Positions 8,911 to 18,010 of a stretch of 55,272 nucleotides of DNA are shown piece after piece. The first letter of the stretch is position 1. Every line of letters begins with the position of its first letter. The notes under the pieces were generated by a model, which saw only the letters and a list, made by a program, of their open reading frames with translations, was not told the origin of the DNA and ran no database searches. Source of the stretch: JAVVEW01 sp032251045 (lineage in GTDB: Bacteria; Pseudomonadota; Gammaproteobacteria; Methylococcales; Methylomonadaceae). Location of the stretch: assembly GCA_032251045.1 (NCBI GenBank), contig JAVVEW010000011.1, positions 1 through 55,272 on the forward strand, given 5' to 3'. The translations under genes and the position numbers were made by a program.

Positions 8911-9969
8911 GTGAATACAGACGATCTTAGAATCACGGCGATGAAAGAAGTCGCGCCACCTGTGGATTTACATCAAAAAATCCCCGTTACCGAACAAGCC
9001 GCACATACTGTCGTGCAAACGCGCCATGAAATTCACCAATTGCTGACCGGTGCTGATGATCGCTTGCTGGTGATTATTGGCCCCTGTTCCATTCACGACC
9101 CGAAAGCGGCTGTGGACTATGGTCGTAAATTGTTGGCGACCAAACAAGCGCTGGTCGATGATCTGCTGATTGTCATGCGTGTTTATTTTGAAAAACCGCG
9201 TACTACCGTGGGCTGGAAAGGTTTGATTAACGACCCTGATCTGGATGGCAGCTTTGATATCAATAAGGGGCTGAACATAGCTCGTACCGTGTTAAGTAAC
9301 TTGAATGACCTAGGTATGCCAGCGGCTACCGAATACCTGGATTTGATCACGCCGCAATATGTCTCCGACCTGATTTCCTGGGGTGCGATTGGCGCTCGCA
9401 CCACGGAAAGCCAGGTACATCGGGAGCTGGCATCGGGCTTATCCTGTGCGGTGGGTTTCAAGAACGCCACCGATGGCTCGGTGAAAATCGCCATCGACGC
9501 GATTGGTGCGGCGATGAGTCCGCATCACTTTCTGTCAGTGACCAAACAAGGCCATTCGGCGATTTTTTCCACCAAAGGCAACGAAGACGCCCATATCATT
9601 TTGCGGGGCGGGCATGATAAACCCAATTATGATGCCGTCAGCGTCGAGCATGTCGCCGAAGCGCTGGAGGCTGCGAATCTGCCGGCCAATATCATGATCG
9701 ATTTCAGTCATGCCAACAGCCTGAAACAATATCAGCGGCAACTGCTGGTGGGCGAGGATGTTGGCGCGCAAATCAGCCAGGGTGATCGCCGTATTGTCGG
9801 CGTGATGATTGAAAGTCACCTGAAAGCCGGTCGTCAGGATGTTAAACCGGGTCAAGCGCCGGTTTACGGCCAAAGCATTACCGATGCCTGCCTGGGTTGG
9901 GAAGATAGCGAAAAGCTGTTGCACACCTTGGCTGCGGCAGTGCGCCAACGCCGCCAGGCCGCACTTTAA
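8911..9969 (+). CDS. aroG: 3-deoxy-7-phosphoheptulonate synthase (type I DAHP synthase)
   Basis: This enzyme condenses phosphoenolpyruvate and erythrose 4-phosphate, the first step of the shikimate pathway to aromatic amino acids. The 352 residues match the metal-dependent type I-alpha family (AroF/G/H). Recognisable blocks are IIGPCSIHDPKAA (phosphate and metal binding), RVYFEKPRTTVGWKGL, and LRGGHDKPNYDA; the metal ligands Cys in GPCS and His in DFSHANS are present. The start is GTG at 8911, behind TAGGGAAA. I cannot say which aromatic amino acid inhibits this isozyme, so the symbol aroG is approximate. thiSG follows 13 bases downstream. Confidence 0.93.
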   Translation: MNTDDLRITAMKEVAPPVDLHQKIPVTEQAAHTVVQTRHEIHQLLTGADDRLLVIIGPCSIHDPKAAVDYGRKLLATKQALVDDLLIVMRVYFEKPRTTVGWKGLINDPDLDGSFDINKGLNIARTVLSNLNDLGMPAATEYLDLITPQYVSDLISWGAIGARTTESQVHRELASGLSCAVGFKNATDGSVKIAIDAIGAAMSPHHFLSVTKQGHSAIFSTKGNEDAHIILRGGHDKPNYDAVSVEHVAEALEAANLPANIMIDFSHANSLKQYQRQLLVGEDVGAQISQGDRRIVGVMIESHLKAGRQDVKPGQAPVYGQSITDACLGWEDSEKLLHTLAAAVRQRRQAAL

Positions 9970-9982
9970 CCAGGAGAATGCT

Positions 9983-10963
9983 ATGCAATTATGGATTAAC
10001 GGCGAACCAAAAAATCTTGAACAAGGCAGTACTGTGGCCGATGCGGTTACCGAGCTGGGCCTGACCGGGCAACGTATCGCCGTGGAACTGAACCTTGACA
10101 TCATCCCACACGGACAATACCCAAACCATATCTTGAAAGAAGGCGATAAACTGGAAATCGTGCGCGCCATCGGTGGCGGTCAGGCGGACGACAGCTTCAC
10201 CGTGGCCGGGCGAACCTTTCATTCCAGGCTGTTGGTGGGTACCGGAAAATATAAAGACCTGGCCGAAACTCGCACGGCCATTGTCGCCAGTGGCGCCGAG
10301 ATCGTCACCGTTGCCATTCGCCGCAGTAACATCGGTCAGAATCCGGGCGAGCCAAATCTGCTGGAGGTAATTCCGCCGGATGAATTCACCATTCTGCCGA
10401 ATACCGCCGGTTGTTACACCGCCGAAGATGCGTTGCGCACCTGTCGGCTGGCACGGGAGCTGTTGGACGGGCATACGCTGGTCAAGCTGGAAGTGTTGGC
10501 CGACCAGAAAACCCTGTTCCCGGATGTCGCCGAAACCTACAAGGCTGCCGAGGTACTGGTCAAGGAAGGTTTTGAAGTGATGGTTTACACCAACGACGAC
10601 CCTATCGCCGCCAAGCGCCTGGAACAGATTGGCTGTGTTGCGGTGATGCCGCTGGCCGCGCCAATCGGCTCGGGCCTGGGCATTCGCAATCCTTATAACC
10701 TTTTAACCATCATCGAAAACGCCAAAGTGCCGATTCTGGTCGATGCCGGCGTCGGCACCGCGTCCGATGCCGCAATGGCCATGGAGCTGGGCTGTGATGG
10801 CGTGTTGATGAATACCGCCATCGCCGAAGCGAAAAACCCGGTGCTGATGGCCGAAGCCATGAAACTGGGCATCGCCGCAGGACGCCTGGCTTACCGCGCC
10901 GGCAGAATGCCCAGAAAGCGCTTCGCATCCGCCTCTTCGCCCATTGACGGCCTGTTTTTGTAA
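9983..10963 (+). CDS. thiG: ThiS-ThiG fusion: sulfur carrier protein joined to thiazole synthase
   Basis: ThiS carries sulfur as a C-terminal thiocarboxylate. ThiG uses it, with deoxyxylulose phosphate and dehydroglycine, to build the thiazole of thiamine. Here both are in one 326-residue protein. Residues 1-66 are a ubiquitin-like ThiS ending in Gly-Gly-Gly (64-66). A short linker (QADDS) leads to a complete ThiG barrel from about residue 71, with the Schiff-base lysine in LVKLEVLAD and the signature RRSNIGQNPGEPNLL. The start at 9983 is set by AGGAG at 9972-9976; a longer open frame upstream overlaps aroG and is not supported. Such fusions are known as an annotated family, but the carrier diglycine is not at a free C-terminus. 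There is no room for a TPP riboswitch before it. Confidence 0.95.
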   Translation: MQLWINGEPKNLEQGSTVADAVTELGLTGQRIAVELNLDIIPHGQYPNHILKEGDKLEIVRAIGGGQADDSFTVAGRTFHSRLLVGTGKYKDLAETRTAIVASGAEIVTVAIRRSNIGQNPGEPNLLEVIPPDEFTILPNTAGCYTAEDALRTCRLARELLDGHTLVKLEVLADQKTLFPDVAETYKAAEVLVKEGFEVMVYTNDDPIAAKRLEQIGCVAVMPLAAPIGSGLGIRNPYNLLTIIENAKVPILVDAGVGTASDAAMAMELGCDGVLMNTAIAEAKNPVLMAEAMKLGIAAGRLAYRAGRMPRKRFASASSPIDGLFL

Positions 10964-11652
10964 TGTCCGAACGGCAACACCGCGCCATTCGCAGCTTCAC
11001 CCTGCGCCAGGGCCGTCTGACCCCTGGCCAGCAAAAAGCGCTGGCTGACTTATGGCCACGTTTTGGCCTGGAACCTGGGCCAAATGCCATTGCCGATAGC
11101 GGGCTGGATCTGAGCCGACCCTTGTTGGTGGAAATTGGCTTTGGCAATGGCGAGGCGTTGGCGCAAATGGCTGGACAACGCCCCGAGGCCAATTTCATCG
11201 GCATTGAAGTGCATGGTCCGGGTGTGGGCCATGTGTTGCAGCTTTTAGCGCAGCGGGAACTGGACAATGTGCGCATTTTCCGACACGACGCCATGGAGGT
11301 GCTGGGCCAGGCCTTGGCACCGGCCAGCCTTGACGGCGTGCACTTGTTTTTTCCCGACCCGTGGCCAAAAGCACGACATCACAAGCGCCGCATCGTCAAT
11401 CCTGGGTTTCTTTCATTGTTGGCCGATAAGCTTAAACCCAGCGGCTATTTTCATGCCGCCACCGACTGGCGCCCTTATGCCGACTGGATGCTGGAACGGT
11501 TGGCCGCCGATCAGCGCTTTAGCAATGCCAATCCGAATGGCGGTTTTACGATCAAACCGGATTGGCGGCCTTTGACCAAATTCGAGCGCCGTGGCTTAAC
11601 GCTGGGTCATGAGGTTTTTGATCTGCTGTTTTATCGCGATACTGAAGCTTGA
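10963..11652 (+). CDS. trmB: tRNA (guanine-N7)-methyltransferase
   Basis: TrmB places m7G at position 46 in the variable loop of tRNAs, using S-adenosylmethionine. The 229-residue protein shows the SAM-binding VEIGFGNGEALAQMA motif near residue 57, the acidic FIGIEVHGPGVGHV strand, and the family signature FFPDPWPKARHHKRRIV, which contributes catalytic and tRNA-binding residues. Its ATG overlaps the thiSG stop by one base (TAATG), so it is probably translationally coupled. A hairpin follows 11 bases after the stop. Confidence 0.96.
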   Translation: MSERQHRAIRSFTLRQGRLTPGQQKALADLWPRFGLEPGPNAIADSGLDLSRPLLVEIGFGNGEALAQMAGQRPEANFIGIEVHGPGVGHVLQLLAQRELDNVRIFRHDAMEVLGQALAPASLDGVHLFFPDPWPKARHHKRRIVNPGFLSLLADKLKPSGYFHAATDWRPYADWMLERLAADQRFSNANPNGGFTIKPDWRPLTKFERRGLTLGHEVFDLLFYRDTEA

Positions 11653-11663
11653 TGTGTCGTAAA

Positions 11664-11694
11664 CGGCGTGGTATTCCACACGCCGGTCTGTTTT
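11664..11694 (+). terminator. Probable rho-independent terminator after trmB
   Basis: CGGCGTG (11664-11670) pairs with CACGCCG (11679-11685) around an 8-base loop, followed by GTCTGTTTT. The uridine tract is short and interrupted, so termination may be partial. Confidence 0.5.
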
Positions 11695-11831
11695 GAGTGA
11701 TCAGTGGCTCGGAGCATAGGGTTTTTCGAATAAAACTCTATTGCCTGCTGTTGCAAAAAAAGCGCTGAGCTGTGGCCTTTCGGAGGTGTATTTGCCAACA
11801 GCCGCTCACTATTATCCCGGAGAGTCTACCG

Positions 11832-13097
11832 ATGGAATTTGCCATGGCCGTTGATCCTGTCGATACCTTGATGCACTTACTGCTGGCGCTGGCAATTGGC
11901 TTGGTGATCGGCATTGAGCGCGGCTGGCAGGATCGCGACATGCCGGAGGGTCAGCGGCTGGCGGGCGTGCGCACCTTCGCCTTGCTGGGCTTGTTAGGTG
12001 GTGGTGCTACGTTGTTGGCCAGCCATTTAGGTGGCTGGATGGTTGGCATAAGCTTTCTTGGCGTGTGTGCGCTGTTGATTGCCGGCTATCTGGCCAGTCC
12101 GCTTGACCAGGATCGCAGCCTGACCACGCTGGTGGCGGCGCTTTTGGTGTTTGTGCTCGGTGGCTTGGCGGTGCATGGACACGCGCTGGCCGCGTCCACC
12201 AGTGCGGTGATTGGCCTGCTGATTTTAAGCTACAAGCCGACCTTACATCATTGGCTGCATGGTCTGGAACGGCAGGAGCTTAGCGCCGGCATTCAGTTAT
12301 TGTTGATTTCCGTGGTGATGCTACCGCTGCTGCCCAACCAGGGCTATGGCCCCTGGCAAATACTCAATCCTTACCGGATCTGGTGGATGGTGGTCATTAT
12401 CGCGTTGATTTCTTTCGCCGGTTATTTTGCCATTCGTATCATCGGCGCCCGGCGCGGTCTGTTGGCTACCGGTTTGTTTGGAGGGCTGGCTTCTTCAACG
12501 GCGGTGACCTTGCATTTGTCGCGTTTGGGCAAAAAGCTGCCGCGTCTGCAAGGTGCCATTGCCAGCGGTATTTTACTGGCCTGCGGCACCATGTATCTGC
12601 GCATGATGTTGGTGGTGGCGTTATTGCATGACCGTTTGTTGGCGGATTTGTGGTTGCCGGTCAGCGCCATGGCGCTGTTGACGTATGCGCCAATTCTGTT
12701 CTATTGGCGTCATGGCGAGGAGCCGGCGATGCCGGTTGCGTCGATGGTGAAAAATCCGCTGGAGCTGGTCACCGCCATCGGTTTTGGGCTGCTGCTGATG
12801 CTGGTGACTGTGTTGGGCGCGTTTTTGCGGGAGACTTTTGGCGATGCGGGGTTGTTTACCCTGGCGACAGTATCCGGCGTTGCCGATGTCGATGCCGTGG
12901 TCTTGTCGTTGATTGCCATGGCCAGGGAATCACTGTCGGCAGATGTTTTTGTAAAAGCGTGTGTGTTGGCAGCGGCGACTAACAGCGTGGTCAAGGCCGG
13001 GCTGGCGAGCAGTGTGGGTGGGCTCAATCTGGCCTTGAGAGTAGCCGCGCCCTTGCTGGGTGCGGCGTTGTTGGGAGTGGTTTTAGTGTTTGCCTAA
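11832..13097 (+). CDS. DUF4010 / MgtC-like integral membrane protein
   Basis: This 421-residue protein is very hydrophobic, with about twelve predicted membrane helices. The N-terminal segment (LALAIGLVIGIERGWQDR, then RLAGVRTFALLGLLGG) is the MgtC/SapB-type motif, and the C-terminal half resembles the DUF4010 domain. Proteins of this architecture are common in proteobacteria; their function is unsettled, with magnesium or other ion homeostasis sometimes suggested. The start at 11832 follows GGAGAG (11819-11824) with 7-base spacing; an in-frame GTG at 11772 lacks a ribosome site. It is a single gene that converges with the following minus-strand gene, overlapping it by 15 bases at the stops. 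Confidence 0.85.
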   Translation: MEFAMAVDPVDTLMHLLLALAIGLVIGIERGWQDRDMPEGQRLAGVRTFALLGLLGGGATLLASHLGGWMVGISFLGVCALLIAGYLASPLDQDRSLTTLVAALLVFVLGGLAVHGHALAASTSAVIGLLILSYKPTLHHWLHGLERQELSAGIQLLLISVVMLPLLPNQGYGPWQILNPYRIWWMVVIIALISFAGYFAIRIIGARRGLLATGLFGGLASSTAVTLHLSRLGKKLPRLQGAIASGILLACGTMYLRMMLVVALLHDRLLADLWLPVSAMALLTYAPILFYWRHGEEPAMPVASMVKNPLELVTAIGFGLLLMLVTVLGAFLRETFGDAGLFTLATVSGVADVDAVVLSLIAMARESLSADVFVKACVLAAATNSVVKAGLASSVGGLNLALRVAAPLLGAALLGVVLVFA

Positions 13098-13673
13098 CAG
13101 GCGTTTCGATAACTGTGCGGGTAGTCGGCGATGCTGGTGAAACCATACGCCGGCAGCTGCGGCCAGCATCAGGCCACAGGATGCCAGCGTCCAGTAAATC
13201 AGCCGTTTCAGATGCGACATTTCCGCCAGCACCTGTTCGTTAATCACGGCCTGGCGGGCTTGCTGTGCGCTTTCTGAATAACTTTTCAGGATTTGCACGT
13301 CTGAACGCAACCCTTCCAGCGTACTCAAGGTGTAATCCTGGTGACCTAATCGGATGCTTTGCTCAAGCACTTTGAGCTTGCTTTCAATCGAGCCACTGAC
13401 CAGCCCGACCATTTGCGTTTTCAAGGCGTCCAGTTCCGAAGCCACCACAGGGTTCATCTGCGCCCGGTAGGCATGGGTATAGTCGGCAGGTTTTAGCGAC
13501 GTGATCCAATCGCCCGAGGGCAGCGCCCAAAAACCGAGCGCGAATACCGCAACCGTCAAGGCGAGTACCAGGTGCAGTAAAAAGCGATTGACTTTTATCA
13601 ATGCTTGATCCCGAGCAGGTGCGGGAATGATGGCCAATCGTGAGCGGTGTTCGGTGTCGTGTTTTCGGTTCAT
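13083..13673 (-). CDS. Hypothetical two-helix membrane protein with periplasmic coiled coil
   Basis: I do not recognise a family for these 196 residues. A basic N-terminus (MNRKHDTEHRSRL) precedes one membrane helix at about residues 30-50. A hydrophilic, helix-prone stretch of about 105 residues (55-160) follows with heptad-like leucines (LDALKTQMVGLV, LKVLEQSIRLG, LEGLRSDVQILK). A second helix lies at about 160-180, and the tail is basic (HQHRRLPAQLSKRLLGK). The middle is probably periplasmic, with both ends in the cytoplasm. It stands alone between a convergent DUF4010 gene and argG, which is co-directional upstream of it with a 60-base gap, so it may be read from the argG transcript. Confidence 0.75.
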   Translation of the reverse strand: MNRKHDTEHRSRLAIIPAPARDQALIKVNRFLLHLVLALTVAVFALGFWALPSGDWITSLKPADYTHAYRAQMNPVVASELDALKTQMVGLVSGSIESKLKVLEQSIRLGHQDYTLSTLEGLRSDVQILKSYSESAQQARQAVINEQVLAEMSHLKRLIYWTLASCGLMLAAAAGVWFHQHRRLPAQLSKRLLGKH

Positions 13674-13733
13674 GGTAGGTACCCGGTCGAGCAGGGGTTA
13701 GCATTATAACCGGTTAAAAGTCAATTGCAGCGC

Positions 13734-14936
13734 TCAATGTTGCTTCAGTGCCGCCAACCGTAACCGCAAGGCATTCAGGCGAATAAAGCCTTCGGCGTCT
13801 TTTTGATTGTACGCGCCGGCATCATCCTCGAACGTGGCGATTTCGGTATCGAACAGGCTGTCTGCCGATTTGCGTCCCACCACGCTGACCGCGCCTTTGT
13901 AGAGCTTGACGCGCACCTCGCCATTGACCCGTTGCTGGGATTGATCGATCATCTGCTGCAACATGACCCGCTCAGGGCTCCACCAATAGCCGTTGTAAAT
14001 CAAAGTGGCATAGCGAGGCATCAATTCATCTTTAAGATGCGCCACTTCCCGGTCAAGGGTCAGTGATTCAATGGCGCGATGCGCTTTCAGCATCACCGTT
14101 CCGGCAGGTGTTTCGTAACAGCCGCGAGATTTCATGCCGACATAGCGATTTTCAACAATATCCAGACGGCCAATGCCATTAGCGCCCGCCAGTTGATTCA
14201 GTTTCAACATGACTTGAGCGGGGCTCATGGCCTGGCCGTCGATGGCAACAATATCGCCTTGTTGATAACTCAGCTCCACATACGTCGGTTGATCCGGTGC
14301 CGCCTCAGGCGCGACGCTCCAGCGCCACATGCTTTCTTCAGGCTCGGCCCAAGGGTCTTCCAGAATACCGCCTTCATAAGAAATATGTAGCAGATTGGCA
14401 TCCATGGAATACGGCGATGCGCCCTTGCGTTTCATTTCCACAGCAATGCCATGTTGTTCGGCATAGTCCAGTAATTTTTCCCGGGACGTCAGGTCCCATT
14501 CGCGCCAGGGCGCGATGATTTTAATGTCCGGACGCAGTGCATAAGCGCCCAGTTCAAAACGAACCTGATCATTGCCCTTGCCCGTAGCGCCATGAGAAAT
14601 GGCTTCGGCACCGGTTTCGTTAGCGATGGCAATCAGCCGTTTGGCGATCAGTGGTCGGGCGATAGAGGTGCCTAACAGATATTCGCCTTCGTAAATGGCG
14701 TTGGCACGAAACATGGGGAAGACATAGTCGCGAGCAAACTCTTCGCGTAAATCCTCGATATAGATTTCCTTGATACCCAGCGCTTCGGCTTTGGCGCGCG
14801 CCGGTTCTACTTCACCTTCCTGGCCAATATCGGCCGTGAAGGTAACGACTTCAGCATCATGGACATCTTGCAGCCATTTCAGAATTACCGAGGTATCAAG
14901 CCCCCCGGAATAGGCCAGTACAACTTTTTTGGTCAT
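13734..14936 (-). CDS. argG: Argininosuccinate synthase
   Basis: ArgG joins citrulline and aspartate with ATP, the penultimate step of arginine synthesis. The 400 residues match the short (non-E. coli-type) family. The N-terminal ATP pyrophosphatase loop AYSGGLDTSVI starts near residue 9, and ATGKGNDQVRFE near 117 forms the citrulline/aspartate site. The C-terminal tetramerisation helix ends LNALRLRLAALKQH. It appears to be monocistronic or to lead into the membrane-protein gene at 13083; argH is not nearby. Confidence 0.97.
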   Translation of the reverse strand: MTKKVVLAYSGGLDTSVILKWLQDVHDAEVVTFTADIGQEGEVEPARAKAEALGIKEIYIEDLREEFARDYVFPMFRANAIYEGEYLLGTSIARPLIAKRLIAIANETGAEAISHGATGKGNDQVRFELGAYALRPDIKIIAPWREWDLTSREKLLDYAEQHGIAVEMKRKGASPYSMDANLLHISYEGGILEDPWAEPEESMWRWSVAPEAAPDQPTYVELSYQQGDIVAIDGQAMSPAQVMLKLNQLAGANGIGRLDIVENRYVGMKSRGCYETPAGTVMLKAHRAIESLTLDREVAHLKDELMPRYATLIYNGYWWSPERVMLQQMIDQSQQRVNGEVRVKLYKGAVSVVGRKSADSLFDTEIATFEDDAGAYNQKDAEGFIRLNALRLRLAALKQH

Positions 14937-15071
14937 AAGTGTTGAGCCACAGGTCAGTTGGAGTGGAGGAGGTTATCAGTAGACGGGCACGCAAAGCCGG
15001 ATGCTTTAGTGCCGTCGCAAAACCCTTGATTATAACGTATCGACAGCTATGAGCGCTTGAATTTACCGGGT

Positions 15072-15092
15072 CAGCGCCTGTGTTGGGCGCTG
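15072..15092. repeat. Hairpin and copy of a dispersed short repeat downstream of icd
   Basis: CAGCGCC (15072-15078) and GGCGCTG (15086-15092) form a perfect 7-base stem with a 7-base loop. The core GCGCCTGTGTTGGGC at 15074-15088 recurs exactly at 20465-20479 in the decayed region. It lies just beyond the icd stop on the minus strand, but there is no uridine tract, so I call it a repeat rather than a terminator. Confidence 0.5.
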
Positions 15093-15108
15093 GCGTACTT
15101 TGCCCAAC

Positions 15109-16341
15109 TTACCAGGCTGCCAGACTTTGTTCCAGACGTGTCTTGAGCGCCTGCAGAAACGCTTCCGTGGTCAGATAATCGTCTTCGGTTACGGCGCTGC
15201 CTTTACAACATACGGCCAGGTCTTTGGTCATCTGGCCGGCTTCGACGGTGTCGATGCAAACCTGCTCCAGGTTTTGGCAGAACGCTTGCAGTGCGGCGTT
15301 GTCGTCCAGCTTGGCGCGAAACGCAAGTCCCCGTGTCCAGGCGAAAATCGAGGCAATGGGGTTGGTGGAGGTTTTTTGGCCTTGTTGATGCAGCCGGTAA
15401 TGCCGGGTGACTGTACCGTGCGCGGCTTCGGCCTCTAGCGTCCTGCCATCGGGCGTTACCAGGGTCGAGGTCATCAGCCCCAAGGAACCGAACCCCTGAG
15501 CGACGGTATCCGATTGCACGTCGCCGTCGTAATTTTTACAAGCCCAAACAAAACCGCCGGACCATTTCAACGCCTGCGCCACCATGTCATCGATCAATTT
15601 ATGCTCGTAAGTCAAACCGGCCGCCTCGAAACGTTCCCGGAATTCCGTTTGATAGATGTCTTCGAACAAATCCTTGAAGCGGCCATCATAGGCTTTCAGA
15701 ATGGTGTTTTTGGTGGACAGATACAGCGGCCAGCCTTTGTCCAGAGCCATGTTGAAACAGCTGCGGGCAAAACCCTTGATCGATGCATCGGTGTTATACA
15801 TGGCCAGGGCGATGCCATCGTCCTCGAAATGATAGACCTCGCGCACGATTGCTTCGCTGCCATCATCAGGCGTGTAACGAATTTCCAAGCGCCCCGGCCC
15901 TTTGGTGACAAAATCGGTGGCCCGGTATTGGTCGCCGAAAGCATGCCTGCCGATGCAAATTGGTTGCGTCCAATTGGGCACCAAGCGCGGAACGTTGCGG
16001 CAGACGATAGGTTCGCGAAACACCGTACCGCCCAGAATATTGCGAATTGTGCCGTTGGGCGAGCGATACATGGCTTTTAAGCCAAATTCTTCAACACGCG
16101 CTTCATCCGGTGTGATGGTTGCGCATTTAATGCCGACGCCATGTTTTTTGATTGCCTCCGCCGCTTCGATGGTGATGCGGTCATCGGTGGCATCACGATT
16201 TTCCATGCCCAGGTCGTAATACTCGATGGGCAAATCCAGAAAAGGAAGAATCAATTCCTGTTTGATGAAGCGCCAGATGACGCGGGTCATTTCATCGCCG
16301 TCCAATTCAACAATTGGCTGGTTGACGCGGATTTTGCTCAT
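15109..16341 (-). CDS. icd: NADP-dependent isocitrate dehydrogenase (eukaryote-like dimeric type)
   Basis: The enzyme oxidises isocitrate to 2-oxoglutarate in the citric acid cycle, producing NADPH. The 410 residues follow the eukaryote-like type II family rather than the E. coli Icd type: the N-terminus reads VELDGDEMTRVIW, followed by CATITPDEARVEEF, YRSPNGTIRNILGGTVFREP with the substrate-binding Ser and Arg residues, and GRHAFGDQYRATD. The metal-site aspartates fall in the KNYDGDVQSD segment. It starts 19 bases after the cysN stop and probably shares that transcript. Type II enzymes occur scattered in proteobacteria, so this alone is not evidence of recent transfer. Confidence 0.95.
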   Translation of the reverse strand: MSKIRVNQPIVELDGDEMTRVIWRFIKQELILPFLDLPIEYYDLGMENRDATDDRITIEAAEAIKKHGVGIKCATITPDEARVEEFGLKAMYRSPNGTIRNILGGTVFREPIVCRNVPRLVPNWTQPICIGRHAFGDQYRATDFVTKGPGRLEIRYTPDDGSEAIVREVYHFEDDGIALAMYNTDASIKGFARSCFNMALDKGWPLYLSTKNTILKAYDGRFKDLFEDIYQTEFRERFEAAGLTYEHKLIDDMVAQALKWSGGFVWACKNYDGDVQSDTVAQGFGSLGLMTSTLVTPDGRTLEAEAAHGTVTRHYRLHQQGQKTSTNPIASIFAWTRGLAFRAKLDDNAALQAFCQNLEQVCIDTVEAGQMTKDLAVCCKGSAVTEDDYLTTEAFLQALKTRLEQSLAAW

Positions 16342-16360
16342 GAGTCAGGCTCCTGGCCGC

Positions 16361-18010
16361 TTAAAAAATAATTTGATGTTGTTTTAGTTCCGCCAGCACG
16401 GCATCCGTGCCTTGGCTATCGGCGTTAAAAGTCCAATCGGCCAAGGTCAGCGCCGTTTGCTCGGTGTCCGTACCATGGCAAATCACCAACAAGCCGGCAT
16501 GGGTCAAGGTCTGGCAAACATGTGCCAACGCTTGACTGGTGGCCGACAACACCACCGCAGCATGACCGTTGTCGAATAATTTGCGTTCCAGTTGCATGGC
16601 TCTGGCTTCGGCCTGGTCGCCGGTCAGTATGACAATCTGCGCTTTCTGGCCGAACCGCGCCGCCCGTTCGGCACGGGTGACCGGTGGCAACCCCCGCTCT
16701 TCGTCGCTGCCCTCGATCATGCCGGCGCCCACGGTGATATGGCTGATCTTATCGATCAGAATGAAGGCCCCGGTATGCTTGATCAGGCTATAAGGGTCGA
16801 ACACCACCGGGGCGGTCAACGAGACCGAGCACAAACCGATTTCATTGAGCTTAAGCTCTGTGGCTTCATGGTGTTCCAGGGTGTTGACATCGATGCGGTG
16901 GTGAATGCTGGCAATCGAACCGGGTACCGTGCGCGTGGCCAGTTTAATCAGATATTGCCGCCCCGGCACCATGGCTTTTTCGTTCATCCACACCAGCTTA
17001 GCGCGAAACCGGTCGGCCACCAGCGGCGGATGTTGCTGTGCTCCGATCAACAGATCGCCCCGGGAAATGTCGATTTCATCATTCAAGGTCAAGGTCACCG
17101 CCATCGGCGCGAATGCTTGCTCCAGCTCGCCTTCATAGGTGACAATGCTTTTAATGGTACTGGTTTTGCCGGAAGGCAATGCGGTGATGGCATCGCCCTT
17201 ATGGAATACGCCGGAAGCGATGGTGCCGCAAAAGCCGCGAAAGTTGAGATTAGGCCGGTTAACGTATTGCACCGGCAAGCGGGCATCGGCAAAATTTTTA
17301 TCCTGAGCGATAGGTACTTTGTTCAGCCAGTCCATTAACGGTTCGCCACTGAACCAAGGCATGTTAGGGCTGGCGTTAACCACGTTATCGCCTTTCAGCG
17401 CCGACATCGGAATACAGCGAATATCACTGAAATTCAAGCCGGCGGCAAAATCCAGATAATCCTGTCTGATAGCGTTGAAGCGATCTTCGCTGAAATCGAC
17501 CAGATCCATTTTATTGATCGCCACCACAATGCGTTTAATGCCCAGTAAGGACGCGATGAAGCTGTGCCTTCGGGTTTGCGTTTGTACGCCATGGCGGGCG
17601 TCGATCAAAATCACCGCCAGATCGCAGGTCGAAGCGCCGGTGGCCATGTTGCGGGTGTATTGCTCGTGCCCTGGCGTGTCGGCAATAATGAATTTACGCG
17701 TAGCAGTGGAAAAATAGCGATAGGCGACATCGATAGTAATGCCCTGCTCGCGCTCAGCCTGCAAGCCGTCCACCAGCAAGGCCAGATCGACTTCACCGGC
17801 GCCGGTGGTGCCGGATTTCAGGCTGTCGCGTTGAATCGCCGCCAGCTGATCTTCATAAATCATTTTTGAATCATGCAGCAGACGGCCAATCAAGGTGCTT
17901 TTGCCGTCATCGACGCTGCCACAGGTCAAAAACCTGAGTAATTCCTTGCGTTCATGTTGGGCGAGGTAAGCATTGATATCGGTGGCGATCAATTCGGATT
18001 GGTGGGACAT
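16361..18010 (-). CDS. cysN: Sulfate adenylyltransferase GTPase subunit CysN with degenerate C-terminal extension
   Basis: CysN hydrolyses GTP to drive formation of adenosine 5'-phosphosulfate by CysD. The GTPase domain is intact: GSVDDGKST (residues 31-39), DTPGHEQY and NKMD. EF-Tu-like beta domains follow to about residue 450. Normal CysN ends there (about 475 residues) and CysNC fusions run to about 630. This protein has 549 residues. Its last ~95 start KAQIVILTGDQAEARAM, where an APS kinase would have a P-loop of the type GLSGAGKST, and continue with LERKLFDNGHAAVVL as in CysC. The loop glycines and lysine are gone, so kinase activity is unlikely. No cysD is adjacent: upstream is a divergent carbonic anhydrase. 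icd lies 19 bases downstream. Confidence 0.9.
   Translation of the reverse strand: MSHQSELIATDINAYLAQHERKELLRFLTCGSVDDGKSTLIGRLLHDSKMIYEDQLAAIQRDSLKSGTTGAGEVDLALLVDGLQAEREQGITIDVAYRYFSTATRKFIIADTPGHEQYTRNMATGASTCDLAVILIDARHGVQTQTRRHSFIASLLGIKRIVVAINKMDLVDFSEDRFNAIRQDYLDFAAGLNFSDIRCIPMSALKGDNVVNASPNMPWFSGEPLMDWLNKVPIAQDKNFADARLPVQYVNRPNLNFRGFCGTIASGVFHKGDAITALPSGKTSTIKSIVTYEGELEQAFAPMAVTLTLNDEIDISRGDLLIGAQQHPPLVADRFRAKLVWMNEKAMVPGRQYLIKLATRTVPGSIASIHHRIDVNTLEHHEATELKLNEIGLCSVSLTAPVVFDPYSLIKHTGAFILIDKISHITVGAGMIEGSDEERGLPPVTRAERAARFGQKAQIVILTGDQAEARAMQLERKLFDNGHAAVVLSATSQALAHVCQTLTHAGLLVICHGTDTEQTALTLADWTFNADSQGTDAVLAELKQHQIIF

Noticed and set aside
9839..9982. Longer N-terminus for the ThiS-ThiG protein
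   Set aside because: The extra residues overlap aroG, are unlike ThiS, and the ribosome site AGGAG clearly belongs to ATG 9983.
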